Assembly: GCF_019857225.1 (NCBI RefSeq)
Contig: NZ_JAFJSY010000005.1
Coordinates: 40,240-104,239, forward strand
Length of the DNA stretch: 64,000 bases
Source: Streptomyces plumbidurans
GTDB lineage: Bacteria > Actinomycetota > Actinomycetes > Streptomycetales > Streptomycetaceae
Reading direction: 5' to 3'
Shown here: one piece after another, positions 51,500-60,265 of the stretch
Layout of the letters: each line of letters begins with the position of its first letter
Position numbering within the stretch: position 1 is the stretch's first letter
Program-made: the position numbers and the translations under genes
Notes under the pieces: model-generated
Database searches by the model: none
Told to the model about the DNA's origin: nothing
What the model saw: only the letters and a program-made list of their open reading frames with translations

Positions 51500-52543
51500 A
51501 TGCCAGCAGCTCAACGGCACCCCACGATGGCCGACGTCGCCGAACGGGCCGGGGTCTCGGCGTCCACCGTCTCGCGCACCCTGCGGGGACTGTCGAGCGT
51601 GTCGCCGGACGTGCGGGCCCGCGTCGAACAGGCCGCGCGCGAGCTGAACTTCGCGGTGTCCCGGCACGCCTCCAGCCTGGTCACCGGCAGGACCGGCGTC
51701 GTCGCGGTGCTCGTGCCCACGCTCAACTCGTGGTTCATGGGCTCGGCCCTGTCCGCCCTCGGCCCGCTGCTGCGCGCCGCCGACATGGAGCTGACGGTCT
51801 ATGTGACACCCGACCTGGCGGAGCGCGCCGCCTTCTTCGAACAGCTCCCGGCCCGGCGCAACGCCGACGCCCTGCTGGTGTTCTCCTTCGACCTCACCGA
51901 GGAGGAGAGCGCCCGCCTCGACGACCTCGGGATGCCGGTCGTCTACGTCAGCCAGCACGCCGACGGCCGGCCGAGCGTCTACGTCGACGACGTGGCCGCG
52001 GCCCGCAACGGCACCCGCCATCTGCTGCACCTGGGGCACCGCCGCATCGCCTTCGTGCAGAGCCAGGGCGCGACCGGCTTCTCCTTCAGTTCGTACGGCC
52101 GGCTGCTCGGCTACCAGCAGGCGCTGGCCGAGGCGGACGTACCCCGCGACGACGCGCTCGTGGTGGCCGCTCCGCCAGCGGACCAGCGGGCCGTCGTGGA
52201 GGCTCTCGGCGCGCTGCTGAGCCTGCGCGAGCCGCCCACCGCCGTCTTCGCCGAGCAGGACGAGCTGGCCGCCTCCCTGCTCCGGGCCCTGCGCCGGTCC
52301 GGGATCGGGGTGCCCGAGCGGATGTCCGTCCTCGGCTTCGACGACCAGCCGCCGGCCGACTGGTTCGATCTGTCCACGATCGCCCAGTCGCCCTCCGACA
52401 TGGGGCGGGTGGCCGGCGAACTGGTCCTGGAACTCATCAACGACCCCCAAGCCGACCCCGCGCGCCATGTGGTGCTGCCGACACATCTGATCCCACGGGC
52501 CACCACCGGACCCGCACACGTACCGCCCGCCGACCGGACGTGA
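51500..52543 (+). CDS. LacI family transcriptional regulator
   Basis: A 347-aa LacI-type repressor: HTH and hinge 'TMADVAERAGVSASTVSRTLRGLSSVSPDVRARVEQAARELNFAVSRHASSLVTGRTGVVAV', effector domain with 'DDVAAARNGTRHLLHLGHRRIAFVQS' and 'VLGFDDQPPADWFDLSTIAQSPSDMGRVAGELVLELI'. It is divergent from the GH13 alpha-glucosidase, so it likely responds to maltose/alpha-glucosides and represses that gene and itself. Confidence 0.93.
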   Translation: MPAAQRHPTMADVAERAGVSASTVSRTLRGLSSVSPDVRARVEQAARELNFAVSRHASSLVTGRTGVVAVLVPTLNSWFMGSALSALGPLLRAADMELTVYVTPDLAERAAFFEQLPARRNADALLVFSFDLTEEESARLDDLGMPVVYVSQHADGRPSVYVDDVAAARNGTRHLLHLGHRRIAFVQSQGATGFSFSSYGRLLGYQQALAEADVPRDDALVVAAPPADQRAVVEALGALLSLREPPTAVFAEQDELAASLLRALRRSGIGVPERMSVLGFDDQPPADWFDLSTIAQSPSDMGRVAGELVLELINDPQADPARHVVLPTHLIPRATTGPAHVPPADRT

Positions 52544-52585
52544 GGCGCAGACCGGCGCTCCGCGCAAGTGCACGCGGGGTTTTGT

Positions 52586-52605
52586 CACTACACGATCGTG
52601 TAGTG
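52586..52605. promoter_or_regulatory. Perfect 20-bp palindrome upstream of the CYP102 fusion gene
   Basis: CACTACACGATCGTGTAGTG is perfectly self-complementary over 20 bp and lies 79 bp before the P450-reductase start. This is the size and position of a TetR/BM3R1-type operator; no regulator gene is adjacent on either side. That it controls the P450 is inferred. Confidence 0.75.
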
Positions 52606-52683
52606 GCGCGGCGCGGGCGGCCCGCCGTGCTCGACCAGGCTTGAGCGCAGTACCTCCGTACCGCGAAAGGCAGTTGTCGCGCC

Positions 52684-55600
52684 ATGCCCCCCACCGCGCT
52701 GCACCCCAGCACAGCAGACACCCTCCCCGGCGTCCCCGTCGTCGACATCACCTCGACCGGACCTGGCCGTACCCCCATCCAGCAGGTCATGGGCCTGATG
52801 CGCGAGCACGGGCCGGTGCTCGTACGGCGGCTGCACGGGCGCGAGGTGCTGTTCGTCTCCGACCTGGATCTGGTGGCCGACCTCGCCGACGAGCGGCGGT
52901 TCGCCAAGCACATCGGACCGGCCCTGGAGAACGTCCGGGAGTTCGCGGCCGACGGACTGTTCACCGCGTACAACGACGAGCCCAACTGGGCCCGGGCGCA
53001 CGACATCCTGATGCCCGCCTTCGCGCTCGGCTCGATGCGCACCTACCACCCCGTGATGCTGAAGGTGGCGCGCAGGCTCATCGCGTCCTGGGACCGCGCC
53101 GCCGGTGCCGGGCGGCCGGTCGAAGTGCCCGAGGACATGACCCGGATGACCCTCGACACCATCGGACTCGCCGGATTCGGCTACGACTTCGGGTCCTTCG
53201 CACGGGACGAGCCCCACCCCTTCGTCGAGTCGATGGTCCGCTGCCTGGAGTGGAGCATGAACCGCCTGGCCCGCGTCCCCGGCCAGGACCACTCCTCGGC
53301 CGACGCGGCCTTCCGGGACGACGCCGCCTATCTGGCCCAGGTCGTCGACGACGTCATCGCCGCACGCACCGGCACCGAACAGGCGTACGCCGAGGACCTG
53401 TTGGGGCTGATGCTGACCGCACGGCACCCCGCCGACGGCGGCACCCTGGACGCCGCCAACATCCGCAACCAGGTCATCACCTTCCTGATCGCCGGTCACG
53501 AGACGACGTCCGGCGCGATGTCCTTCGCGCTCCACTACCTCGCCAAGCATCCGACCGTGCTGCGGCTCGTGCAGCGCGAGGCCGACGCCCTCTGGGGCGA
53601 CGAACCCGACCCCGAACCGACCTACGACGAGGTCGGCAGGCTGACGTACACCCGCCAAGTCCTCAACGAGACACTGCGGTTGTGGCCCACGGCCGCCGCG
53701 TTCAGCCGGCACGCCGTCGAGGACACGCTGCTCGGCGGACGCATCCCGCTGCGCGCCGGACAGGCCGTCACCGTACTCGCCCCGATGCTGCACCGGCAGC
53801 CCGTGTGGGGCGACAACCCCGAGCTGTTCGACCCGTCGCGGTTCACCGCCGAGGCGGAGGCGGCGCGGCCGGTGCACGCGTTCAAGCCGTTCGGCACCGG
53901 CGAACGCGCCTGCATCGGGCGGCAGTTCGCGCTGCACGAGGCGACCATGCTGCTCGCCATGCTGGTCCACCGCTACCGGCTGCACGACCACGCCGACTAC
54001 GCGCTCAGCGTGAAGGAGACCCTCACCCTCAAACCCGAGGGCTTCACGTTGAGGCTCACTCCCCGTACGGCCGCGGACCGCCGGCACACACCGCTTCCGG
54101 GTGCGACCGCCGAAGGACCCGCGAGCGCGCCGCACGCCGCGGATGCCCTCCCGGCCCGCGTCCGCCCCGGCACCGGCGTCCTGCTGCTGCACGGCAGCAA
54201 CTACGGCACCTGCCGCGAGTTCGCCGCGGCACTCGCCGACGACGCCGCCGCGATCGGCTGCGCCACCGAGGTCGCGCCCCTGGACGACTACGCCGGCGCG
54301 CTGCCCACCGACCGGCCCGTCGTCATCGCCGCCGCCTCCTACAACGGCCGCCCCACCGACGACGCCGGCGCCTTCGCCGCCCGGCTGGAGGACACCCACG
54401 ACCTGACGGACGTCAGCTACGCCGTCCTCGGCGTCGGCGACCGCAACTGGGCCGCCACCTACCAGCAGGTCCCCACCCGCTTCGACGAGCGTCTCGCCGA
54501 ACTGGGCGCCACCCGCCTGGTCGACCGTGTCGCCGCCGACGCCTCGGGCGATCTGACCGGCGCCGTAAGGGAGTTCACGTCTCGGCTGCGCACCGCCCTG
54601 CTGGAGAAGTACGGCGACCCGGACGCCGCCGCCGAGGCCCCCGGAGAACCCACCGCGGCGTACGAGGTCCGCACCCTCACCGGCGGCCCCCTGGAGGCGC
54701 TCGCCGAACGGCACGGGCTCGTCCCGATGACGGTCACCGAGGCGTACGACCTCACGGCCCCCGGCCACCCCCGCCGCAAGCGCTACGTCCGCGTCGCGCT
54801 CCCCGACGGCACCGCCTACCGCACCGCCGACCACCTCACCGTGCTGCCGGCCAACGCCCCGGCCCTGGTCGACCGGGCCGCCGCCGCACTCGGCGTCGAC
54901 CCCGCCGGCGTCCTGGACATCAGGGCCGCCCGCCCCCGACGCGACTCACTCGCCGTGGACCGGCCCCTGACGGTTCACCAACTCCTCACTCATCACGTCG
55001 AGTTGCAGGAGCACCCGACCGCCGCCCAGCTGGCCGCTCTCGCCGCCGCGAACCCCTGCCCGCCCGAGCGCACGGCCCTCGCGGCCCTCACCGGCGACGA
55101 CCCGCGCACCCTCGTCGAGGTCATCGAGGACCACCCGGCCCTGCGCGGAGCCCTCGACTGGCAGCAGCTGCTGGAGATCCTCACCCCTTTGCGCCCCCGC
55201 CACTACTCCATCTCCTCCTCGCCCGCCGTCGACCCCGGCCACGCCGACCTGATGGTCTCCCTGCTGGAAGCCCCCGCACGCTCGGGCAAGGGCGTCTACC
55301 GGGGCACCGGATCCGGTCACCTGGCCGGTCTCGCACCGGGCGACACGGTGTACGCCCGGGTCCAGCCCTGCCGCGAAGCCTTCCGTATCGACGCACACGA
55401 CGCCTCGACCCCCGTGATCATGATCGCGGCAGGCACCGGACTCGCCCCCTTCCGGGGAGCCGTGGCCGACCGCACGGCCGCCCTCGCCACGGGCGCCCGA
55501 CTCGCCCCCGCGCTCTGCTACTTCGGCTGCGACGCGGCCGACGCCGACCTCCTGCACGCCGAGGAGCTCGGCGCCGCCCAGGCCGCGGGAGCCGTCTCGC

Positions 55601-55863
55601 TGCGCCCCGCGTTCAGCACCGAGGGGACCTTTGTGCAGCACCGCGTCGCCGCCGAGGGCGACGAGGTGTGGGAGCTGCTCGGCGCCGGGGCGCGGGTGTT
55701 CGTCTGCGGCGACGGTTCGCGAATGGCGCCCGGGGTCCGGGACGCCTTCCGTACGCTGTACCGAGATCGAACGCCCGGCACGGACACGGCGGCGGCCGAC
55801 GCATGGCTCGACGCCCTGATCGCGGACGGACGTTACGTCGAGGACGTGTACGCGGCCGGCTGA
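52684..55863 (+). CDS. Self-sufficient cytochrome P450/NADPH-P450 reductase fusion (CYP102 type)
   Basis: A 1059-aa fusion. Residues 1-475 are the heme domain: I-helix '[17 protein letters not shown]' (about 269), ExxR 'NETLRLWP', heme loop '[21 protein letters not shown]' with Cys410. Residues about 495-645 are the FMN flavodoxin domain ('LLLHGSNYGTCREFAAAL'). Residues about 660-1059 are the FAD/NADPH domain ('RHYSISSSP' at about 838, 'MIAAGTGLAPFRGAV', 'VFVCGDGSRM', C-terminal 'YVEDVYAAG'). It is expected to hydroxylate fatty acids using NADPH without partners. AAAGG lies upstream of ATG 52684. A 20-bp palindrome precedes it. Confidence 0.95.
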   Translation: MPPTALHPSTADTLPGVPVVDITSTGPGRTPIQQVMGLMREHGPVLVRRLHGREVLFVSDLDLVADLADERRFAKHIGPALENVREFAADGLFTAYNDEPNWARAHDILMPAFALGSMRTYHPVMLKVARRLIASWDRAAGAGRPVEVPEDMTRMTLDTIGLAGFGYDFGSFARDEPHPFVESMVRCLEWSMNRLARVPGQDHSSADAAFRDDAAYLAQVVDDVIAARTGTEQAYAEDLLGLMLTARHPADGGTLDAANIRNQVITFLIAGHETTSGAMSFALHYLAKHPTVLRLVQREADALWGDEPDPEPTYDEVGRLTYTRQVLNETLRLWPTAAAFSRHAVEDTLLGGRIPLRAGQAVTVLAPMLHRQPVWGDNPELFDPSRFTAEAEAARPVHAFKPFGTGERACIGRQFALHEATMLLAMLVHRYRLHDHADYALSVKETLTLKPEGFTLRLTPRTAADRRHTPLPGATAEGPASAPHAADALPARVRPGTGVLLLHGSNYGTCREFAAALADDAAAIGCATEVAPLDDYAGALPTDRPVVIAAASYNGRPTDDAGAFAARLEDTHDLTDVSYAVLGVGDRNWAATYQQVPTRFDERLAELGATRLVDRVAADASGDLTGAVREFTSRLRTALLEKYGDPDAAAEAPGEPTAAYEVRTLTGGPLEALAERHGLVPMTVTEAYDLTAPGHPRRKRYVRVALPDGTAYRTADHLTVLPANAPALVDRAAAALGVDPAGVLDIRAARPRRDSLAVDRPLTVHQLLTHHVELQEHPTAAQLAALAAANPCPPERTALAALTGDDPRTLVEVIEDHPALRGALDWQQLLEILTPLRPRHYSISSSPAVDPGHADLMVSLLEAPARSGKGVYRGTGSGHLAGLAPGDTVYARVQPCREAFRIDAHDASTPVIMIAAGTGLAPFRGAVADRTAALATGARLAPALCYFGCDAADADLLHAEELGAAQAAGAVSLRPAFSTEGTFVQHRVAAEGDEVWELLGAGARVFVCGDGSRMAPGVRDAFRTLYRDRTPGTDTAAADAWLDALIADGRYVEDVYAAG

Positions 55864-55884
55864 CCGAAGGGGGAGGGGCGGACG

Positions 55885-56859
55885 GTGGTGGACTCCTGGG
55901 AACGGGCCCGGCGCATCCTGGAGGGCTCGAAGATCCCACCCGAACGTCTCGCCGGGCTGCGCCTCCTGGACGGCGGGACGTACAACACGGTCGAGGAACT
56001 CCGGCTCACCGACGGCACCCGCTATGTGCTCAAGCTCGCCCCGGACGCGCCGGGGCTGAGCTACGAGCAACAACTGCTCGTCTCCGAGGCCGAGTTCTAC
56101 CGCCGGGCCGCCGAGGCGGACGTACCCGCGCCGCGCCTCGTGTGCGTCGGGGGAGACGCCGAGGGGCGCCATCTGCTGATGACGGCCTGTCCGGGCGAGG
56201 CCTGGGGGTCCTGGCTCAGCGACGCCCAACGGGAGCTGCTGCGTGCGGAGTTGGGGCGGCAGGTGGCGCGACTGCACCGGGTGACCGGACCAGGCTTCGG
56301 CTATCCGTCCGGTGCGCTCGGCCCCCTCGCCCGCGACTGGCGGACCGCCTTTCGCGGGATGCTCGATGCCGTCCTCGACGACGCCCATCACTACCGGGCC
56401 ACACTGCCCCGTCCCGCGGACGAGGTGGCCCACACCCTTCGCGCCGCGTACCCGGCGCTCGGCGAGGTCACCACTCCGAGCCTCGTCCACTTCGACCTGT
56501 GGCAGGGCAACATCCTGGTCGACCGCACGGCGGGGGAGCCCCGCATCGGCGGGCTCATCGACGGGGAGCGGATGTTCTGGGGCGATCCGCTGGCCGACTT
56601 CGTCTCGCTGGCGCTGCTCGGGGACATCAAGAAGGACGAGGCGTTCCTCGCGGGCTACCGCCAGGAGGGTGGACGGGCCGAGTTCGACACCCCGGCGCTG
56701 CTCCGTCTGGCCCTCTACCGCGCCTATCTCTACCTGATCATGCTCACCGAGACGATCCCGCGAAAGGCCGACGAGGAGCACACCCGTTGGGTGCAGGACG
56801 TGGTGGCGCCCGAACTCGTCGCCGCCCTCGACGAGATCGAGGAACTGGCCGTGTCCTGA
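55885..56859 (+). CDS. Aminoglycoside phosphotransferase-family kinase (APH/choline kinase-like)
   Basis: A 324-aa protein-kinase-like small-molecule kinase: 'LDGGTYNTVEELRLTDGTRYVLKLAP' (Lys of the ATP site), 'LMTACPGEAWGSWL', catalytic loop 'LVHFDLWQGNILV' (His-x-Asp...Asn) and 'GLIDGERMFWGDPLADFV' as the metal-binding Asp motif. The substrate is unknown; such genes range from antibiotic resistance to fructosamine kinases. It starts 21 bp after the P450 fusion stop, so co-transcription is likely, though a functional link is unproven. Confidence 0.85.
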   Translation: MVDSWERARRILEGSKIPPERLAGLRLLDGGTYNTVEELRLTDGTRYVLKLAPDAPGLSYEQQLLVSEAEFYRRAAEADVPAPRLVCVGGDAEGRHLLMTACPGEAWGSWLSDAQRELLRAELGRQVARLHRVTGPGFGYPSGALGPLARDWRTAFRGMLDAVLDDAHHYRATLPRPADEVAHTLRAAYPALGEVTTPSLVHFDLWQGNILVDRTAGEPRIGGLIDGERMFWGDPLADFVSLALLGDIKKDEAFLAGYRQEGGRAEFDTPALLRLALYRAYLYLIMLTETIPRKADEEHTRWVQDVVAPELVAALDEIEELAVS

Positions 56860-56879
56860 GGGAGCATGACGTGAGGCGT

Positions 56880-56902
56880 CTTAGCTCACATCATGAACTA
56901 AG
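56880..56902. promoter_or_regulatory. Inverted-repeat operator upstream of ROK regulator
   Basis: CTTAGCTCA (56880-56888)-N5-TGAACTAAG (56894-56902) is a 9-bp-arm inverted repeat with one mismatch. Its location in the gap before the ROK gene suggests the ROK repressor's own site. Confidence 0.6.
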
Positions 56903-56974
56903 GGTAGGAGGAAGTCGCGCGGGGCCCGCGGTGGGAGGTATGTTGCAGGTCGAACAGGGTGCGAAGGGAGCCAC

Positions 56975-58267
56975 ATGGCTGCGGGGCGGAACGGACGCAC
57001 GGTACGCGACCTCAGGCGGGCCAACCGCACGGTCGTGCTGCAGCGGCTCTACTTCGACGGACCCCTCAGCCGCTTCGAGCTCGGCCCGGCCACCGGACTC
57101 AGCTCCGGCTCGGTCAGCAACGTCGTCGCGGACCTGGTCGCGGACGGCCTGGTGGAGGAGGCGGGCAGCGTCGACTCCGACGGCGGCCGCCCGCGCACGC
57201 TGCTGCGGGTGGCGCCCGCCAGCGGCCACATGATCGGCGTCGACGTCGGCGAGACCCGCGTACGGATCGAGCTGTTCGACCTGACCCTGACCGAACTGGC
57301 CCGCGCCGAACGCCCCCTGGAGCAGCAGCGCTACGAGGTCGAGGTCATCGTCGGCCACATCCGCGACGGCATCACCGAGGTGCTCGCCGAGGCCGGCATC
57401 GACGCCGGGCAGCTCCTCGGCGTCGGCATCGGCGTCCCGGGCATCGTGGAGCGCACCGCGGACCGCGGCGCCGTCGTCCACGGCCAGACAATCGGCTGGA
57501 ACGCCGTCGAGCTGGAGCATCTGCTCCGCTCCAGCTCCCAGCTCCCGGAGACGATCCCGTACTTCATCGACAACGGCGCCAAGACCCTCGGCCAGGCCGA
57601 GATGTGGTTCGGCGGCGGACGGGGCGCGCGCAACGCGGTCGTCGTGCTGTTCGGTTCCGGTGTCGGCGCCAGCCTCGTCACTCCCGAGGTCGAGCACGGT
57701 CGCGCGGTCGAGTGGGGCCATCTGACCGTACGGGTCAGGGGGCGCCGCTGCCGCTGCGGTGCCCTCGGCTGCCTGGAGGCGTACGCCGGTGCCGAGTCGC
57801 TGCTGGAGCGCTGGCGCGAGGAGGGCGGACGTCCGCCCGAGGGCGTCGACGAGGAGACGGCGCTGACGGCGATGCTGGCCGCGGCGTATCCCCTGGCCGG
57901 GGAGGAGCCGGACCCGGTCGCGCTGGCGGTGCTGGAGGAGACCGCCGAGTACCTGGGCGCCGGACTGTCCGACCTGATCAACCTGTTCCAGCCCGAGCGC
58001 ATCCTCATCGGCGGATGGGCCGGGCTTCAGCTGGGCGCACGGTTCCTGCCCGCGGTACGCCGGTATGCGACGTCGTACGCGCTGCGGCATCCGGCCGAGC
58101 GAGTCACGGTCGAACTGGGGCGGCTCGGGCCGGACGCGGTGACCGTGGGGGCGGCGATCCTGCCCCTGGCGGACTTCTTCGCCCGCGGCGGACGTCGCCC
58201 GGAACCGGCCCCCGAGGGACCGGCGCCGGCCTGGCGGACGGCACTGCAGGAGCGGGCTCCGCACTGA
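56975..58267 (+). CDS. ROK family transcriptional regulator
   Basis: A 430-aa NagC/XylR-type protein. The N-terminal winged helix is 'TVRDLRRANRTVVLQRLYFDGPLSRFELGPATGLSSGSVSNVVADLVADGLVEEAG'. A ROK sugar-kinase-like domain follows with 'IGVDVGETRVRIELFDL', 'GVGIGVPGIVERTADRGAVVHGQTIGWNAVELEHLL', the zinc motif 'RCRCGALGCLEAYAG' and 'LINLFQPERILIGG'. It senses a sugar and regulates transport/catabolic genes, which are not adjacent here. ATG 56975 has AAGGGAG upstream. Confidence 0.93.
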   Translation: MAAGRNGRTVRDLRRANRTVVLQRLYFDGPLSRFELGPATGLSSGSVSNVVADLVADGLVEEAGSVDSDGGRPRTLLRVAPASGHMIGVDVGETRVRIELFDLTLTELARAERPLEQQRYEVEVIVGHIRDGITEVLAEAGIDAGQLLGVGIGVPGIVERTADRGAVVHGQTIGWNAVELEHLLRSSSQLPETIPYFIDNGAKTLGQAEMWFGGGRGARNAVVVLFGSGVGASLVTPEVEHGRAVEWGHLTVRVRGRRCRCGALGCLEAYAGAESLLERWREEGGRPPEGVDEETALTAMLAAAYPLAGEEPDPVALAVLEETAEYLGAGLSDLINLFQPERILIGGWAGLQLGARFLPAVRRYATSYALRHPAERVTVELGRLGPDAVTVGAAILPLADFFARGGRRPEPAPEGPAPAWRTALQERAPH

Positions 58268-58335
58268 GCGCGGAGTTTTGCTTCGGGCCCCGGGAGGTAC
58301 TCGCGTGGCGCCCGACCCCACGAAGGGAGTGCGCC

Positions 58336-58566
58336 GTGGCCGATCGGCATCACACAGGCCAGGACGGGGAGCCCGTACCCAGGGATCTGCCGGACCAGCA
58401 GGTGCGCGAGGACGACGACCCGCTGGACATCCCACCACCGCCCACGGAGGAATCCGAGACGGACGACGTACCCGAGACCGACGAGGCCGGCACCGGCCGC
58501 AAGGACGGCCCGCGCCCGGCGACCGTGCACCCCGAGCACCCGGACCCGGACGAGTCCACCGCCTGA
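58336..58566 (+). CDS. Small acidic proline-rich hypothetical protein
   Basis: A 76-aa highly acidic, Pro/Glu/Asp/Thr-rich protein ('VREDDDPLDIPPPPTEESETDDVPETDEAG...HPEHPDPDESTA') with no fold expected; it is probably disordered. The GTG start at 58336 has AAGGGAG upstream. Similar small acidic proteins are widespread in Streptomyces without known function. Its last codons are copied in the downstream 129-bp tandem array. Confidence 0.7.
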   Translation: MADRHHTGQDGEPVPRDLPDQQVREDDDPLDIPPPPTEESETDDVPETDEAGTGRKDGPRPATVHPEHPDPDESTA

Positions 58567-58740
58567 CCGGGCCGGACGAGCCCTCCGCTGACCGGTCCGA
58601 CGAGCCCTCCGCCTGACTGGGCCGGATGCGGCCGCCCTTGACCGGGCCGGATGCGGCCGCCCCTGATTGGGCCGAATGCGGCCGCCGCCTGACCGAGTCG
58701 CACGAGTCCTCCGCCTGACCCGGCCGGACGCGGCGCCGTC
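58560..58740. repeat. Degenerate ~25-bp tandem repeats
   Basis: About seven imperfect units of the form CGCCTGACCGGGCCGGACGA, with variants GATGCGGCCG and GACGAGCCCT, follow the stop of the small acidic gene, with a repeat step of roughly 25 bp. They lead into the 129-bp array. There is no coding evidence. Confidence 0.7.
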
Positions 58741-59193
58741 AGCCCACCTTGCGGCCCCGCATCGGCACGGTGTTCGCGCCCTCGCCCTGCTGGAGGCCCT
58801 GCAGGACCTCGCCCGAGCACCCGGACCCGGACGATTCCACCGCCTGACCGGGCCGGACGCGGCGCCGTCAGCCCACCTTGCGGCCCCGCATCGGCACGGT
58901 GTTCGCGCCCTCGCCCTGCTGGAGGCCCTGCAGGACCTCGCCCGAGCACCCGGACCCGGACGATTCCACCGCCTGACCGGGCCGGACGCGGCGCCGTCAG
59001 CCCACCTTGCGGCCCCGCATCGGCACGGTGTTCGCGCCCTCGCCCTGCTGGAGGCCCTGCAGGACCTCGCCCGAGCACCCGGACCCGGACGATTCCACCG
59101 CCTGACCGGGCCGGACGCGGCGCCGTCAGCCCACCTTGCGGCCCCGCATCGGCACGGTGTTCGCGCCCTCGCCCTGCTGGAGGCCCTGCAGGA
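58741..59193. repeat. 129-bp tandem array (3 identical units + partial) built from two gene ends
   Basis: Units start at 58741, 58870 and 58999, with a fourth partial copy from 59128 to 59193 that is the genuine 3' end of the convergent epimerase gene. Within each unit about 66 bp copy the epimerase end (including its TGA at 59126-59128 equivalents) and about 48 bp copy the end of the small acidic gene (58531-58578, one mismatch). Because 129 is divisible by 3, long spurious open frames run through it on both strands. Confidence 0.92.
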
Positions 59194-60154
59194 ACTCCTC
59201 CAGCACCTCGTTCGCTGTACGCTCCGGGCGCCAGCCCAGCTCCACCCGCGCACGTGTGCAGTCCATCAGCGGCAGCCGCAGCACCGCGTCGAACAGGTGA
59301 GGCGAGGCCGGCAGCAGATGCAGGCCCCACGCGGCGGCGATCGCCGAGCGGGCGGCGGCGCGTGGGAGCCGTACCGGACGCGTGCCCAGCATCTCGCCGA
59401 GCAGCTCCGCGTCGACCGGGGGCTCGGCCGCCAGATTGAAGGCGCCGCGCACCTCGGCCTCCAGCGCGAGGAGATACGCCCTCGCCGCGTCGTCGGTGTG
59501 CAGCGCCTGCACCCGCAGTCCGGGAATGTCGGGCAGGAACGGCAGCAGCTCCGGACGGGCCAGCGGGCCAGGCAGGAAACGGCCGCCGAAGATCCGGCGC
59601 TGCTCACTGGCGGACTGGCGCTTGAAGAGGAACGCGGGCCGCATCCTCACCACCCGTACCTCGGGATGCTCGCGCTCAAACAGGTCCAGGACGCGCTCCA
59701 GGTACGCCTTCTCCCGGGTGTAGGCGGCGTCCGGCCAGCCGTGCGTCGGCCAGGACTCGTTCACCGTGCGGTTCTTCGGCCCCGGTGAGTACGCACCCAC
59801 CGACGAGGCGTGCACCAGCGTCGGCACCCGCGCCGCCGCCACCGCGTCGAACACCCGGATGCTGCCGAGCACATTGGTCCGCCACGTCGTCGCCGGATCG
59901 TGCGTCGGCTGGAACGCCCACGCCAGATGGATCACCGCGTCCGCGTCCGCGAACGTGTCGGCCAGATCCGACCGCTCGGACGCGATGTCCACCGGGGACC
60001 ACTCGGTTCGCGCGGGCGACCAGTCCGGAATCCGCCGCGCCAGCCCCAGCACCGAGCCGACCTGCGAGTTCTCCGCGAGCTGACGCACCACACTGGTCCC
60101 GACATTCCCGGTGGCACCCGTGACCACGATCCTGCTGCCCGTTGCACTGCTCAC
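59126..60154 (-). CDS. Extended SDR / NAD-dependent epimerase family protein
   Basis: A 342-aa extended SDR: 'IVVTGATGNVGTSVVRQLAEN' Rossmann motif, 'ADAVIHLAWAF', 'LVHASSVGAYSPG' and the Tyr-x3-Lys in 'DAAYTREKAYLERVLD', then 'VRVVRMRPAFLFKRQ' and a substrate domain with 'LRVQALHTDDAARAYLLALEAEVRGAFNLAAEPP'. It is probably a nucleotide-sugar or lactone-type oxidoreductase with NAD(P); the substrate is unknown. The GTG start at 60154 has GGAAGGAG 6 nt upstream. The C-terminal end (GANTVPMRGRKVG) lies inside the tandem array. Confidence 0.87.
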   Translation of the reverse strand: MSSATGSRIVVTGATGNVGTSVVRQLAENSQVGSVLGLARRIPDWSPARTEWSPVDIASERSDLADTFADADAVIHLAWAFQPTHDPATTWRTNVLGSIRVFDAVAAARVPTLVHASSVGAYSPGPKNRTVNESWPTHGWPDAAYTREKAYLERVLDLFEREHPEVRVVRMRPAFLFKRQSASEQRRIFGGRFLPGPLARPELLPFLPDIPGLRVQALHTDDAARAYLLALEAEVRGAFNLAAEPPVDAELLGEMLGTRPVRLPRAAARSAIAAAWGLHLLPASPHLFDAVLRLPLMDCTRARVELGWRPERTANEVLEEFLQGLQQGEGANTVPMRGRKVG

Positions 60155-60265
60155 CTTCGTCTCCTTCCGGCCACACGGTCGACAACCCCACCGCCCAGCG
60201 GCAGAGAGCCCACCGAGTACCCGAACCGACACCCGGACACGCGGCGACCAGGGGACGATCACGTC

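Noticed and set aside
52641..57233. 1530-codon plus-strand frame overlapping the P450 fusion and kinase genes
   Set aside because: Arg/Pro/Gly-rich out-of-frame reading of genes with complete conserved motifs in another frame.
40277..58267. Secondary-metabolite cluster suggested by two P450s, PAS-LuxR and a kinase
   Set aside because: No synthase, terpene cyclase, peptide synthetase or scaffold enzyme is present; the P450s are of fatty-acid hydroxylase type.
58667..59788. Apparent repeat protein with 43-residue units (both strands open)
   Set aside because: The 129-bp repeat length keeps any frame open; the unit is copied from two gene ends, no ribosome site is seen, and it runs antisense into the epimerase gene.
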